A DNA stretch of 64,000 bases, from NCBI RefSeq assembly GCF_016863095.1, contig NZ_BOOF01000015.1:1-64000 (forward strand), in the 5' to 3' direction. Source of the DNA: Microbispora siamensis (GTDB lineage: Bacteria > Actinomycetota > Actinomycetes > Streptosporangiales > Streptosporangiaceae). The notes beneath the pieces were generated by a model. It made no database searches. It had not been told where the DNA came from and saw nothing but the letters and a program-made list of their open reading frames with translations. Below, in pieces: positions 31,874-40,783 of this stretch. A program made the position numbers and the translations under genes. The first letter of the stretch is position 1; the number at the start of each line of letters is the position of its first letter.

Positions 31874-34800
31874 TCAGGCCGGTACGGGCAGGTGGGCCGC
31901 GGTCCTGCGGCGTTCGGCCTCGGCACGGGTCGTCGCCTCCCTGACCGGGCGCTGCACGAGCATCCCCACCAGAGTGGCGGCGGCCGCGCTGCCCAGCCCG
32001 ATGACCCAGCCCGCGGGGCCGAGCGGGCGGCAGCCGAAGACCGCGCTGACTCCCGGCACCGTGACGATGAGCCACAGGACGGCCAGCGACGACAGCGACG
32101 CGAGCACGACGATCCTGTCCCGGCCGCCGCCCGCGAGCGTCTGCAGGAGCTGCGCGGACACGAGCGCGACCAGGCCGATGGTGTTCGCCCGACCGCGGGT
32201 GCCGGTCATGCGTCCCAGGATCCACGCGGCCGTCGCCGCCGCCGTCGTGACGGCGGCGCGCAGGTAGATGTCGCGGGTCAGCGACGCGCCCAGCGACGCC
32301 TCGGGGCCCTCGGCGAGCAGCTTGTCCGGATCGGTCGAGGCGGGCGGCCGTACGGCGACCGCCATGGCCGGCACCATGTCGGTGAGGAGGTTGACCAGCA
32401 GGAGCTGCCGGGCGTTGAGCGCGCTGCCGCCGGCCAGCAGGTTGGTCCCCACGGTGAACGCGATCTCGCCGACGTTGCCGCCGAGGAGGATGCTCAGCGA
32501 GTCGCGCACCGAGGTCCACATCGCCCTGCCCTCGACGATGGCGTCCACGATCGTCTCGATGCGGTCGTCGGTCACGACGAGGTCGGCGGCGGCCCGCGCG
32601 GCGGGCGTCGCGCGGGATCCCAGGGCGATGCCCACGTCGGCGGTGCGGATGGCGGGTGCGTCGTTGGCGCCGTCGCCGGTGACGGCGACGACCTCCCTGG
32701 CCCGGCGCAGGCAGGTGACGATCCTGGCCTTGTGCGCGGGCGTGGTGCGGGCGAAGACCGCCACGTCGGGCAGCACCTTCGTCAGCGTCTCGTCGTCGAG
32801 CTCGTCCAGCTCCGGGCCGGTCATGACGCGCTGGCCGTTCAGCGCGTTCAGCTCGACCGCGATCGCCTCGGCGGTGCTGGGGTGGTCGCCGGTGACCATG
32901 ACGATCCGCACACCGGCCCGGATGAGGCGCCTGACGCTCTCCGCCGCCGTCGACCTGACCGGGTCGGCCAGGCCGAGGAAGCCGAGGAAGCACAGCTCCT
33001 CGATGCGCGACTCGTCGAGGTCGCGCCGGTCGGAGGCGGGCCGCTGCGCGACGGCGAGCACGCGGTAGCCCTGCCGGGCCAGCCGCTCCACCTCGCGCTC
33101 CAGCTCCATGCGTACGGACTCGTCGCAGGCGACCGGGCCGGTGTCGCGGTGCACGGTGGTGCAGTGGGTGAGCACGATCTCGGGGGCGCCCTTCACGCTG
33201 AGTAGGTGCCCGTGCTCGGTGCGGCCGAGCACGGCGTGGTAGCCCCGGCCCGGCTCGAACGGCATCTCGTCCACACGTTCCCAGCTCTCGAACCCTTCCT
33301 GGGGCGTGACGCCCAGCCGGTGCGCGCCGTCAAGCACGGCGCGGTCGGTCGGGTGGGCGATCACCCGTCCCCCGCCGGACATGGGGCTGGCCCGGACGGC
33401 CGCGGCGAGGACGCGCCGCAGCCCGGTGCCGGCCTCCTCGACGGGGCGTCCCGCCCGCCCATCCGACAGGTGCCGCAGGCTGATGCGGCCCTCGGTCAGC
33501 GTGCCCGTCTTGTCGAAGCACAGCACGTTGACCCGGCCCAGAGCCTCGATCGTGGACGGGTTGCGCACCAGGGCGGCGCGCCTGGACAGCCGCCGTGCGG
33601 CGGCCAGCTCCGCCACGGTGGCGACGAACGGGAGCCCCTCGGGCACGGCGGCGACCGTCAGGCTGACGGCGGGCGTGAGCGCCGCGGCCAGCGGCCGTCC
33701 GCGCAGGAGGTCGGTGAGGAGCAGCACCACACCCGAGGCGATCGACAGCGGCAGGATGCGGCGGCTCAGCTCCCGCAGGCGCAGCTCGACACCGGTCGGC
33801 GGGCCCGGCTCGCCCGCGAGCCTGGCGCTGCGCCCCGACTCGGTCATCTCACCGGTCGCGACGACCACCGCCCGGCCGCTGCCCGCCGCGATCGAGGTGC
33901 CCTGGTAGACCATCGAGCTGCGGTCGGCGATGGCCGCCGCCACGGTGGGCGCGGCCGTCTTGGCGACGAGCTGGGACTCGCCGGTGAGCGTGGACTCGTC
34001 CACCTCCAGGCCCACGGCCTTGATGACGCGGGCGTCCGCGGGCACGGCGTCCCCGGCGCGCAGCTCGATGACGTCGCCGGGCGCGAGCTCGTCCTTCGTC
34101 GTCTCGACGACGCCCTCGGGGCGGCGCAGCCGTACGAGGACCTCGGTGGACTCGGTCAGGCGGTGCAGCGCCCGGTCGGCCTTGAACCGCTGCACGCCGC
34201 CGAGGAACGCGTTGATGACCATGACGCCGCTGATCAGCACGGCGTCGAGGGCCGAGCCGACGAGGGCCGAGATGCCCGCGCCGGTGGCGAGGGCGGGCGT
34301 GAGCGGGTTGGCCAGCTCCTCCAGCGTGGCCTGGGCCAGCGAGTGCGGCCCCTCCGCCACCTCGGGCGCGGCCTCCGCGCGGCGCCTGCCCGCCTCCTGC
34401 TCGGCGATGCCCTCCGGGGAGGAACGGAGCCGGGAGAGCACTTCCCGCGCGGACATGGCGTGCCACGGCGTGGTGTCGGCGCGGGGTGGGGTGGGGGTAC
34501 GGCCGGCGCTCCGCCCGTCCCACTCGCCGAGCACGATGGCGGCCAGCGAGACGGCGGCGCCGGCGAGTTGCGCCCGGCGCAGGGCGGTGCCGCCCGGTCC
34601 CGCGACGGCCAGCAGGGTGCCGACGCACGCGCCGGCCGCGCCGAGCTTCACGCCGTTGCTGCTGTTGCCGCGCGCCCGAGGCAGGCAGCGCAGGAACAGG
34701 TGGACGCCGTGCAGCTCGCCGGCGATGTCGGCGTCCCACGGCACCATGCGTCCGGGCTCGACGGCCTCGGGATCGACCACCCCGAGACCGACGTCGGCCT

Positions 34801-36286
34801 GGGCGAGCGCCTGCCAGGCTCCCTTGGACACGACGGCCACGCAGTGGCCCGCCGCCTGCAGGTCGTGGACGTGCCCGGCGAGTTCCGGGCCTCCGGGCAG
34901 CGTCCGGCCGATCGCGAGGCGCTGCGCCAAGCCCTCGTAGCCGCCCTCGTCGCCGCCCGCCAGGAAGACCGTTCCGGCCGCCTTGGCCGCGCCGACGACG
35001 GGTACGGCCAGGGCGTCGATCTCCGGGGCGAGACCGGCGACCGCGACCCGGGTGCCGTCCCTGGACACCTCCACCGCCCGCAGCCCGCGCGATCGCCAGA
35101 GGGCGGCGTCCGAGAGCAGGGAATCGGGGTCCGGCAGCGGGCGGACCGACCAGCCCTCCACGGTCCGGCTGCGGCCGGGGTCGGAGAAGTCGATGAGGGA
35201 GTAGAGCCGGGAGTACAGCTCGTCGGTGTCCTCTCCCGCGCGCAGCGGTTCGACGCGGTCGATCGTCCACGAGCCGGTCGTCAGCGCGTCGGCGTGCAGG
35301 ACGACGGTGTCGACGCGGTCCATCTTGCGCAGGCAGTCGGCGTCGAAGACGACCGTGTCGTGCTTGCCGAGCGCGCGGCTGACGGCGCCCGCGAACGCCT
35401 CCCTGCTGAGGTCGGCGACCCTGGGGGTGGCGGAGATGAGGATGGACACGGCCCGTTCGCCCCGCGTGAGCACCCGGGTCACGGCGTACGCGGCGGCGCT
35501 GATCGGGGCGACCACGTCGGCGTAGCGCTCGATCGGCCCGTGCGGCAGGTGGGTCGGCCGCGGCCGGCTCTCCGCCCTGATGTGGTGATAGGCGCCCGGA
35601 CGCGCGGCCAGCCGCTCCTCCAGCCCCTCCCAGGCGTACCGGCTGGCCTTGGTCTCGATGTAGCGCCCCACGTTCGCCACGGCCTGCACGAACAGCGCGG
35701 TGGGGCGGAGCGTGAGGGTCTGGGTGACGAGGTTGGCCGTGGTGAACAGGGCGTCGGTGGGACGGCGCCCCAGCCGGTGGTCGAGCTGCTCGCGGATCGC
35801 GGGCGTGGCGTTGGCCAGTTGCAGCAACGCGGGCACGACGGCCGGGAGCTGAGGGGCCCGGATCGCCTTGCCCAGGAAGATCAGCCCGATTCCGGTGACG
35901 CCGGCCGTCAGCCGCACGGTCGCCCGCAGGTGCTCCTCCACGAGGTGGACGGGGCTCTCGTGGGCGTGCTCCTCCTGCTCGTCGAGCTCCGCGGTGACGG
36001 CCAGCAGCTTGTCCTGGTCGACCCGGTCGGGGTCGCAGGCGACGAAGACGCCGCCGATGCGGCCGTTGACCTCCGCGCGCTCGACGCCGGGCACGGACTC
36101 AAGCCGCTCCTCCAGCAGGCCGGCCGCCGCCTCGGAGCCGGGCCGGCCGATCCCGCGCAGGTCGATGCGCAACCCGCCGGGGCAGAGGTGCACCTCGCGA
36201 GGGCTGGGCAGCAGGTCCCGGAACGGCTCGGGCAGCACGCCGCGCAGCAGGGCCGCGGACGTCGTGAGCACCTGGTTCAGGAACAT
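31874..36286 (-). CDS. CtpI-like large cation-transporting P-type ATPase
   Basis: At 1470 residues this is far longer than usual P-type ATPases and resembles mycobacterial CtpI/CtpH in size and layout. The N-terminal 600 residues hold an HMA-like fold without CxxC (ESVPGVERAEVNGRIGGVFV) and extra membrane and cytoplasmic parts. The canonical core follows: DESTLTGESQLVAK (actuator TGES), the phosphorylation site LCFDKTGTLTEGRISL, KGAPEI in the nucleotide domain, and TGDGANDAPAIRTADVGIAL. The transported ion is not deducible; no metal-binding cysteines are seen. It may maintain Mg, Ca or transition-metal balance. A 17-bp palindrome lies about 120 bp upstream. Confidence 0.92.
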   Translation of the reverse strand: MFLNQVLTTSAALLRGVLPEPFRDLLPSPREVHLCPGGLRIDLRGIGRPGSEAAAGLLEERLESVPGVERAEVNGRIGGVFVACDPDRVDQDKLLAVTAELDEQEEHAHESPVHLVEEHLRATVRLTAGVTGIGLIFLGKAIRAPQLPAVVPALLQLANATPAIREQLDHRLGRRPTDALFTTANLVTQTLTLRPTALFVQAVANVGRYIETKASRYAWEGLEERLAARPGAYHHIRAESRPRPTHLPHGPIERYADVVAPISAAAYAVTRVLTRGERAVSILISATPRVADLSREAFAGAVSRALGKHDTVVFDADCLRKMDRVDTVVLHADALTTGSWTIDRVEPLRAGEDTDELYSRLYSLIDFSDPGRSRTVEGWSVRPLPDPDSLLSDAALWRSRGLRAVEVSRDGTRVAVAGLAPEIDALAVPVVGAAKAAGTVFLAGGDEGGYEGLAQRLAIGRTLPGGPELAGHVHDLQAAGHCVAVVSKGAWQALAQADVGLGVVDPEAVEPGRMVPWDADIAGELHGVHLFLRCLPRARGNSSNGVKLGAAGACVGTLLAVAGPGGTALRRAQLAGAAVSLAAIVLGEWDGRSAGRTPTPPRADTTPWHAMSAREVLSRLRSSPEGIAEQEAGRRRAEAAPEVAEGPHSLAQATLEELANPLTPALATGAGISALVGSALDAVLISGVMVINAFLGGVQRFKADRALHRLTESTEVLVRLRRPEGVVETTKDELAPGDVIELRAGDAVPADARVIKAVGLEVDESTLTGESQLVAKTAAPTVAAAIADRSSMVYQGTSIAAGSGRAVVVATGEMTESGRSARLAGEPGPPTGVELRLRELSRRILPLSIASGVVLLLTDLLRGRPLAAALTPAVSLTVAAVPEGLPFVATVAELAAARRLSRRAALVRNPSTIEALGRVNVLCFDKTGTLTEGRISLRHLSDGRAGRPVEEAGTGLRRVLAAAVRASPMSGGGRVIAHPTDRAVLDGAHRLGVTPQEGFESWERVDEMPFEPGRGYHAVLGRTEHGHLLSVKGAPEIVLTHCTTVHRDTGPVACDESVRMELEREVERLARQGYRVLAVAQRPASDRRDLDESRIEELCFLGFLGLADPVRSTAAESVRRLIRAGVRIVMVTGDHPSTAEAIAVELNALNGQRVMTGPELDELDDETLTKVLPDVAVFARTTPAHKARIVTCLRRAREVVAVTGDGANDAPAIRTADVGIALGSRATPAARAAADLVVTDDRIETIVDAIVEGRAMWTSVRDSLSILLGGNVGEIAFTVGTNLLAGGSALNARQLLLVNLLTDMVPAMAVAVRPPASTDPDKLLAEGPEASLGASLTRDIYLRAAVTTAAATAAWILGRMTGTRGRANTIGLVALVSAQLLQTLAGGGRDRIVVLASLSSLAVLWLIVTVPGVSAVFGCRPLGPAGWVIGLGSAAAATLVGMLVQRPVREATTRAEAERRRTAAHLPVPA

Positions 36287-36404
36287 TCGGCTCTCCAGCA
36301 GACGGGAGCCCGGAAATCCCTCATCACCCCTCCTCGCGAGAGTCGGGGGGAACTCACGGATGGATTTCGCCTGAACCCGAACGAAGGCTCAGGCGCTGGT
36401 CATA

Positions 36405-36421
36405 ACGGTCGTTACGACCGT
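36405..36421. promoter_or_regulatory. Perfect palindrome upstream of the P-type ATPase
   Basis: ACGGTCGTTACGACCGT has 8-bp arms around a single central T and lies 119 bp before the ATPase start in a 237-bp region between it and the STAS gene (both on the minus strand). It may bind a dimeric repressor or form a terminator stem for the STAS gene; there is no T-run. Confidence 0.55.
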
Positions 36422-36523
36422 CCTCGGATACCTTTCCTCCATCCGGAGCAGGAGAAACGCGGGAGTGCGAGAAACGCGCCGCCCGCGATCGGCGCGGTGG
36501 GCGGCCCGCGTCGGGCCGCGAAG

Positions 36524-36874
36524 TCACCCGATGGTGAAGGCGGGCCAGTCGAGCATCGTGAGCAGCTTGCGCAGGCCGGGCTTGACGTTGTGCAGCCGGA
36601 TCGGCCGGCCCAGGGGGATGTCGGACAGCAGGGCCAGGGCGCGCAGGCCGTAGAGGTCGATGAACTGGAGCTCGGCGACGTCCACGGTTCCCGTCCCCGG
36701 CCTCGTCCACTCCCTGTGCAGGGTGTCGGCGAACGCGTCACCGTTGGTGAGGTCGATCTGCCCGATCAGCCGTACGGAGCCGTCTCCGGAGGCGCGTACG
36801 ACCAGTTGCTTGTCGAGGTAGAGCAGGTTCTTCTTGTCTAGAGTGGATTCGAACGACCCATTGACGGTCATCAT
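36524..36874 (-). CDS. STAS-domain anti-sigma factor antagonist
   Basis: The 116-residue protein is a single STAS domain: SVRLIGQIDLTNGDAFADTL, then VDVAELQFIDLYGLRALALL, in which the usual phosphorylatable Ser of the D-S-(S/T)-G-(L/V) motif is replaced by an Asp-Leu-Tyr-Gly sequence. Thus regulation by anti-sigma kinase phosphorylation would be altered. The start was set at the ATG 36874, with AGGAAGG upstream. No kinase gene is adjacent. It is in the same direction as the ATPase gene but a 237-bp gap suggests separate transcription. Confidence 0.8.
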   Translation of the reverse strand: MMTVNGSFESTLDKKNLLYLDKQLVVRASGDGSVRLIGQIDLTNGDAFADTLHREWTRPGTGTVDVAELQFIDLYGLRALALLSDIPLGRPIRLHNVKPGLRKLLTMLDWPAFTIG

Positions 36875-37074
36875 GTCGGTGCCGCCTTCCTGTAGAGGGG
36901 CAGCCATCTCCGAGCATCACCGTCGCTGCTCGCCGGTGTCAACCGAACCGCCGCCCGGGTGACCGTACGGCCGATCACCGCTCCGTCGCCGGATGGCCCG
37001 CTGCCTGCGACGACGTCCTCTCGGCCGTACGGCTGTGCAGTGACGTAAGTCACGTTTATCGCACGAAGAAGGTT

Positions 37075-37932
37075 TCAGGGTTTGCGCGCCACGCCGCCGA
37101 CGAACGTGTGGTAGGTGATGCCGCGTTCGACGAACTCGTCGGGGTCCGGCCGCCACTCGGCGAGCGGCACCAGGCCGGGTTCGAGAAGCGGCAGGTCGCC
37201 GAAGAAGGCGAGGATCTCCTCGCGGGTGCGCCACCGGCCCGTGCCCAGGTGCTCGTTGAACAGCTTCTCGGCCGAGGCCGCCTGCGCCGACACCTCGGGC
37301 ATGCCCGGCCCCGGGTTGTGGAAGTGGGACAGCGCCAGATAGCTGCCGGAGGGCAGGGCGTCGCGGAAGCGCGCGGCGATCCCCTGGGGGTCCTCGTGGT
37401 CGTTGAGGTGGTGGAGGATCGCGAACAGCAGCAGGGCTACCGGCTGGTCGAAGTCGATGAGCGCGCGGATCCCGGGGTGCCCCAGGATCGCCTCCGGGTC
37501 GCGGATGTCGGCCTCGACGACCGTGGTGCTCCCGTTCGTGGCGAGCAGCGCCCGGCCGTGCACGAGCACGATGGGGTCGTTGTCGACGTAGACGACGCGA
37601 GCCCGCGGGGCGACCGCCTGGGCCACCTCGTGCACGTTGCCCTGCGTGGGCAGGCCCGAGCCGATGTCGAGGAACTGCCGGATGCCCGCCTCGGCCGCCA
37701 GGTGGCGGACGACGCGCCGGAGGAAGGCGCGGTTCGCCCGGCCCGCCGCGGGGGCGTCCGGCGCGATCCGCAGCGTCGCCTCGCCCACCTGCCGGTCGAT
37801 GGCGAAGTTGTCCTTGCCGCCGAGGAAGAAGTCGTAGACACGGGCGATGCTCGGCTTGCTCGTGTCGATCCTGGCGTTCTCCCGGTCGTGCCCGGCAATG
37901 GCGTCGCCCGCGTGCTGGTCGTTGTCGGCCAT
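37075..37932 (-). CDS. SAM-dependent methyltransferase, DUF574/Methyltransf_19 family
   Basis: The 285-residue protein has the family pattern DTSKPSIARVYDFFLGGKDN near the N-terminus, then FLDIGSGLPTQGNVHEVAQA (SAM-binding glycine loop), RVVYVDNDPIVLVHGRALL, and DFDQPVALLLFAILHHLND. The group is highly expanded in Streptomyces and Streptosporangiaceae, with unknown substrates in most cases. The start at 37932 is supported by AGGGACAGGA upstream. It seems to be a lone gene. Confidence 0.92.
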   Translation of the reverse strand: MADNDQHAGDAIAGHDRENARIDTSKPSIARVYDFFLGGKDNFAIDRQVGEATLRIAPDAPAAGRANRAFLRRVVRHLAAEAGIRQFLDIGSGLPTQGNVHEVAQAVAPRARVVYVDNDPIVLVHGRALLATNGSTTVVEADIRDPEAILGHPGIRALIDFDQPVALLLFAILHHLNDHEDPQGIAARFRDALPSGSYLALSHFHNPGPGMPEVSAQAASAEKLFNEHLGTGRWRTREEILAFFGDLPLLEPGLVPLAEWRPDPDEFVERGITYHTFVGGVARKP

Positions 37933-38095
37933 GATCCGTCCTGTCCCTCGCTGTACGGGTTCAGATCGCGATCATGGTAAGGCCCGCGGGGGCCGGGAGA
38001 AGGATGTTTGCGATAAGTGGCACGAACGGGTCGGTCAACGGATAAGACCGGCCGCGTCGGGCGGCCGCCTGGAGAGGCCGCCCGCGAGCGCCGGA

Positions 38096-38599
38096 TCAGA
38101 CGCTGACACCGACCCCGCCGCGCGTCTGCGCGCCGTACCGCTCCAGTTCCTTCGCGAGGTCGAGCGGCTTGATCTGGGCGCGTCCGTTCAGGACCTCGTC
38201 GGTGAGCAGGTCGGCGGGCACCAGCCAGGAGACCTCGAACTCCAGCCCGTCCGGATCCTTCGCGTACAGGGCCTTGGTGGTGGAGTGGTCGGACGCGCCG
38301 ATCAGGGCGTTCATCTCCGTCAGCCTGGTGGCGATCCGGTGCAGCTCGGCGAGCGTGTCGACCTCCCAGGCGAGGTGATAGAGGCCGACCGTCGCGCGCC
38401 CGGCGGACGACGGCCCCGCCTGCGCCCCGATCTGGAACAGCCCGAGGTCGTGGTCGTTTGAGGACCCCTCGGCCTGCAGGAACGCCGCCCCGGGGAACGC
38501 CTGTACGACGCGGAACCCCAGGGCCTCCTGGTAGAAGGCCACGCTGCGGGAGACGTCCCGCACGTACAGCACGGCGTGGTTGAGTCGCTGGACCGGCAT
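38096..38599 (-). CDS. VOC-family (glyoxalase/dioxygenase-fold) protein
   Basis: The 167-residue protein is a two-module VOC fold: LNHAVLYVRDVSRSVAFYQE, then ALGFRVVQ in the first half and GLYHLAWEVDTLAELHRI, KDPDGLEFEVSW in the second, with His and Glu positions for a metal site (His7, His in YHLAW, Glu in LEFEV). The substrate is unknown. ACTTGAACTCTCAAGT lies just upstream of the ATG, a MarR-like operator, which suggests induction by a small molecule. Confidence 0.87.
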   Translation of the reverse strand: MPVQRLNHAVLYVRDVSRSVAFYQEALGFRVVQAFPGAAFLQAEGSSNDHDLGLFQIGAQAGPSSAGRATVGLYHLAWEVDTLAELHRIATRLTEMNALIGASDHSTTKALYAKDPDGLEFEVSWLVPADLLTDEVLNGRAQIKPLDLAKELERYGAQTRGGVGVSV

Positions 38600-38614
38600 G
38601 ACGCCCTCCCGAAA

Positions 38615-38630
38615 ACTTGAACTCTCAAGT
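38615..38630. promoter_or_regulatory. MarR-type operator upstream of the VOC gene
   Basis: ACTTGA (38615-38620) and TCAAGT (38625-38630) form a 6-bp inverted repeat separated by four bases, 16 bp before the VOC start. The 16-bp layout with TTGA/TCAA cores is common among MarR-family operators. No regulator gene is adjacent. Confidence 0.75.
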
Positions 38631-38795
38631 AATTGTACCTCGGTGGGTTTCCCGGAAACTGTCGGTGGCAGGTCGTACCGTGGCCACCGGGCGGAGCCGC
38701 CAGGGGGTGGCGCACCGCCCACCGGCGCTCCACACGGCGCCGGAAGCAGGGGGTCGGGTAGCGTGCCGGCGACGAGGCCGGCAGAGGGGGACGAC

Positions 38796-39008
38796 ATGAT
38801 CGTGGACAGGGCGACGCGGGAGCACGAGGACAACCTGGTCCTGTTCCGGGCGGTGCACGAGGTCGCGGTCCGTCATGCCGGCGCGCCATACCACCAGGTG
38901 GTCTCGGCGCTGGCCGCCGGCCTGCCCGGCACGCCCCGGCTGGCCGCCGACGAACTGCGGCGCATCGCCGAGGAGATCAGCCTCGGCCGCGACCCCTCGG
39001 GCCTGTGA
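38796..39008 (+). CDS. Small conserved-looking protein, 70 residues
   Basis: The ATG at 38796 is preceded by AGAGGGGGACGAC. The product is helical (EHEDNLVLFRAVHEVAVRHA, then YHQVVSALAAGLPGTPRLAA and DELRRIAEEISLGRD) and has high third-position GC. It lies outward from the VOC gene with a shared region. Length and pattern resemble small actinobacterial hypothetical proteins; function unknown. Confidence 0.6.
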   Translation: MIVDRATREHEDNLVLFRAVHEVAVRHAGAPYHQVVSALAAGLPGTPRLAADELRRIAEEISLGRDPSGL

Positions 39009-39110
39009 GCCGCTGAGCGCCTGAGCGTGACCGTCCCGGCCTCTCGGGTCGCACGCGGTGGAAGTGGAGCCGGTCCCCGCCGAAACGGTGGGGGCGCGAA
39101 CGGCGGAGTG

Positions 39111-39521
39111 TCAGGACTTCCAGCGGATCGGCATGTTCTGTCCCATGGCGCAGGTAGTGGGCTGCGATCCGCAGAAGGCGGCCTGCAGGTCGAGCGAGCG
39201 GGTGTTGGTGACCGGTAGCTGCGTCTGTCCCATGACGAAGGTGGGGGAGATGGTCCCGGTGAGGCTCTGGTTGTGTCTGCCCTCGCCGGACCTGCTCTGG
39301 CTGCCGCTCGCGCGTCCTCCTTCGATCACCTGACCTCCGCCTCCACCCGGCCCGTGGACGCGGAAGGCCGCGAGCCCCTCCCGTACGGGCGGGGTGACAC
39401 GCGCCGCCACCGGCTGCGCGGCGCAGATTCCCGTCGCCGGGATCACGAGCGCGGCCAGGGCCAGCCGCCGGGCCGTGCGGACCACGGTGTCGCCGGGGGG
39501 CCGCGTCCAGTAGCGGGACAT
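39111..39521 (-). CDS. Small secreted protein with two C-terminal cysteines
   Basis: The 136-residue product starts MSRYWTRPPGDTVVRTARRL and has a signal peptide (ALAALVIPATGICAAQPVAA). The mature part is Gly/Ser-rich (HGPGGGGGQVIEGGRASGSQ) and ends with LQAAFCGSQPTTCAMGQNMP, where two cysteines could pair. The unusual VMGQTQLPVTN and CAMGQNMPIRWKS halves look like an imperfect repeat of a MGQ motif. Function unknown; export is likely. Confidence 0.6.
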   Translation of the reverse strand: MSRYWTRPPGDTVVRTARRLALAALVIPATGICAAQPVAARVTPPVREGLAAFRVHGPGGGGGQVIEGGRASGSQSRSGEGRHNQSLTGTISPTFVMGQTQLPVTNTRSLDLQAAFCGSQPTTCAMGQNMPIRWKS

Positions 39522-39729
39522 CTCGGTACTCGCCTTTCCGCTGGACGGCCGACGGTGACCGTCGCCCGTCCGGTTCTGTGGAACGGCGGCCTCATACCCC
39601 GCCGGAGCAGGGCGCTGACCCGAGCTGGACAAGATCGGCACAGGTCCTTACCGGCCCTTGGCGTGCCCGGCCCCCGCGATGGCCGCCCGTTCCTGCCATG
39701 GACGCCGGTGACAGCGGAGACGGCACTCT

Positions 39730-40209
39730 TCAGGACCTGTACGGGGTTCGGTGCGCGGGGCCGAGCACCGGGCGGCTGTCGACGACCTGCTTCATTACGA
39801 GAGTGGATGTCAGCCGCTGGATGCCGGGGAGCGTGGCGAGGTGATCGTCTTCCAGTCGTTGGTAGGCGGTGAGGTCGGCGGTGAGGACGCGCAGGAGGTA
39901 GTCGGGATCGCCGAACAGGCGTTGGGCCTGGACGACCTGGGGGATCTCGGCGACGGCCGCCTCGAAGCTCAGCAGGGTGTCGCGGTCCTCCTGCCGCATG
40001 GTCACGAAGACGAGCGCTTGGAAGGGCAGTCCGACGGCTTCGGGGTCGACGATGGCCCGATAGCCGCGGATGGTCTTGCTGCGCTCCAGCTCACGGAGCC
40101 GGCGGTGGCAGGGGGACACGCTCAGCCCCACCCGTGAGGCGAGCTCGGTGACAGTGAGGCGACCGTTCTCCTGCAGCAGGGCAAGGATTTCCCGGTCGAT
40201 GGCGTCCAT
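39730..40209 (-). CDS. Lrp/AsnC-family regulator next to a broken LysE gene
   Basis: The 159-residue regulator has winged helix MDAIDREILALLQENGRLTV, then ASRVGLSVSPCHRRLRELER, and a RAM domain (FQALVFVTMRQEDRDTLLSF, then RLFGDPDYLLRVLTADLTAY). Its classical partner is a divergent LysE-type exporter, found here as a pseudogene separated by an IS relic. An in-frame TTG at 40230 is an alternative start. Confidence 0.9.
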   Translation of the reverse strand: MDAIDREILALLQENGRLTVTELASRVGLSVSPCHRRLRELERSKTIRGYRAIVDPEAVGLPFQALVFVTMRQEDRDTLLSFEAAVAEIPQVVQAQRLFGDPDYLLRVLTADLTAYQRLEDDHLATLPGIQRLTSTLVMKQVVDSRPVLGPAHRTPYRS

Positions 40210-40426
40210 GGGGTGGATCTTTCTATTCAAGCGGCCCTACGGGCAAGAAGCCGGCACCATCAGAACCTCGGCAGGGGACCGTCGCCTTCAGGCGACGGGG
40301 GAATGCCGTCCCTGACTGGTTTCTCTCCGGGCTCATCGCGAGTTCCTCTCACTGCTGGATGCGATGGGCGGTTCTTTCATGGTGATCGTGTGACTCGTCA
40401 GGTGCGCGCCTCCCCCCGATGCGGCG

Positions 40427-40584
40427 CATGACCTCGGATACCACGTGGTGTGGTGTCCGAAGACCGCCGTCCCGTTCTGGCTGGCCGGGTGAAGGCCCGC
40501 CTTGAGGAGCTGATCCGCGGCCTGCTTTGGCTGACCGGTGATTCCACGCTTCCTCCTCCGGGTTTTGACGGCACCTTCCGATAG
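40427..40584 (+). pseudogene. tnpA (Y1 transposase) fragment, frameshifted
   Basis: HDLGYHVVWCPK at 40427 is the beginning of the IS200-type transposase core, with the His-rich part expected. One base is missing after CCGAAG: the continued sequence RRPVLAGRVKARLEELIRG is read only in the next frame. The rest of the gene, including the catalytic Tyr, is absent. Confidence 0.7.
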
Positions 40585-40630
40585 CGTGGTGATCTGATTA
40601 CTGAACGTGAGAGGAACGTGGGAGGTGGGT

Positions 40631-40783
40631 GTGCGCCGGTCATTCACGTTCCTGCTGCGTCCCACCGAAAAGCAGGGCGCCTCGCTCGCCGCGTGCCTTG
40701 AGGATGCACGGCAGGGCTTGCCCTTCGCGACGCTGCGGAAGCGGCTTAGCGAGAAGCCGCTCCCTTCAGGAAGCGGAGGAGTC
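40631..40783 (+). pseudogene. tnpB N-terminal fragment joined to right-end sequence
   Basis: GTG at 40631, after GGAGG, starts VRRSFTFLLRPTEKQ and continues SLAACLEDARQ, the conserved start of TnpB (the ancestor group of Cas12). After about 32 residues the reading goes directly into the right-end hairpins, so the RuvC domain and zinc finger are deleted. The frame stays open into LysE, giving an in-frame fusion at the DNA level. Confidence 0.7.

Larger units (their letters stand above)
40261..40783 (+). mobile_element. Degenerate IS200/IS605-family relic
   Basis: Four signs mark the element: an end-type hairpin CCGTCGCC-TTCA-GGCGACGG at 40279-40298; a tnpA (Y1 transposase) fragment at 40427-40584; a tnpB N-terminal fragment from 40631; and a right-end hairpin region at 40741-40783 (GCGGCTT/AAGCCGC and CCGCTCCC-TTCA-GGAAGCGG) ending in TCAC. 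The central parts of tnpA and tnpB are deleted, so it cannot move on its own. Two end-type hairpins suggest either an internal deletion or two nested insertions. Insertion lies between the Lrp and LysE genes. Confidence 0.75.

Noticed and set aside
33206-36841. Very long plus-strand open frame (over 1200 codons)
   Set aside because: It is antisense to the P-type ATPase; its composition (Gly/Arg/Ala/His-rich, no domain) is a by-product of high third-position GC in the real gene.
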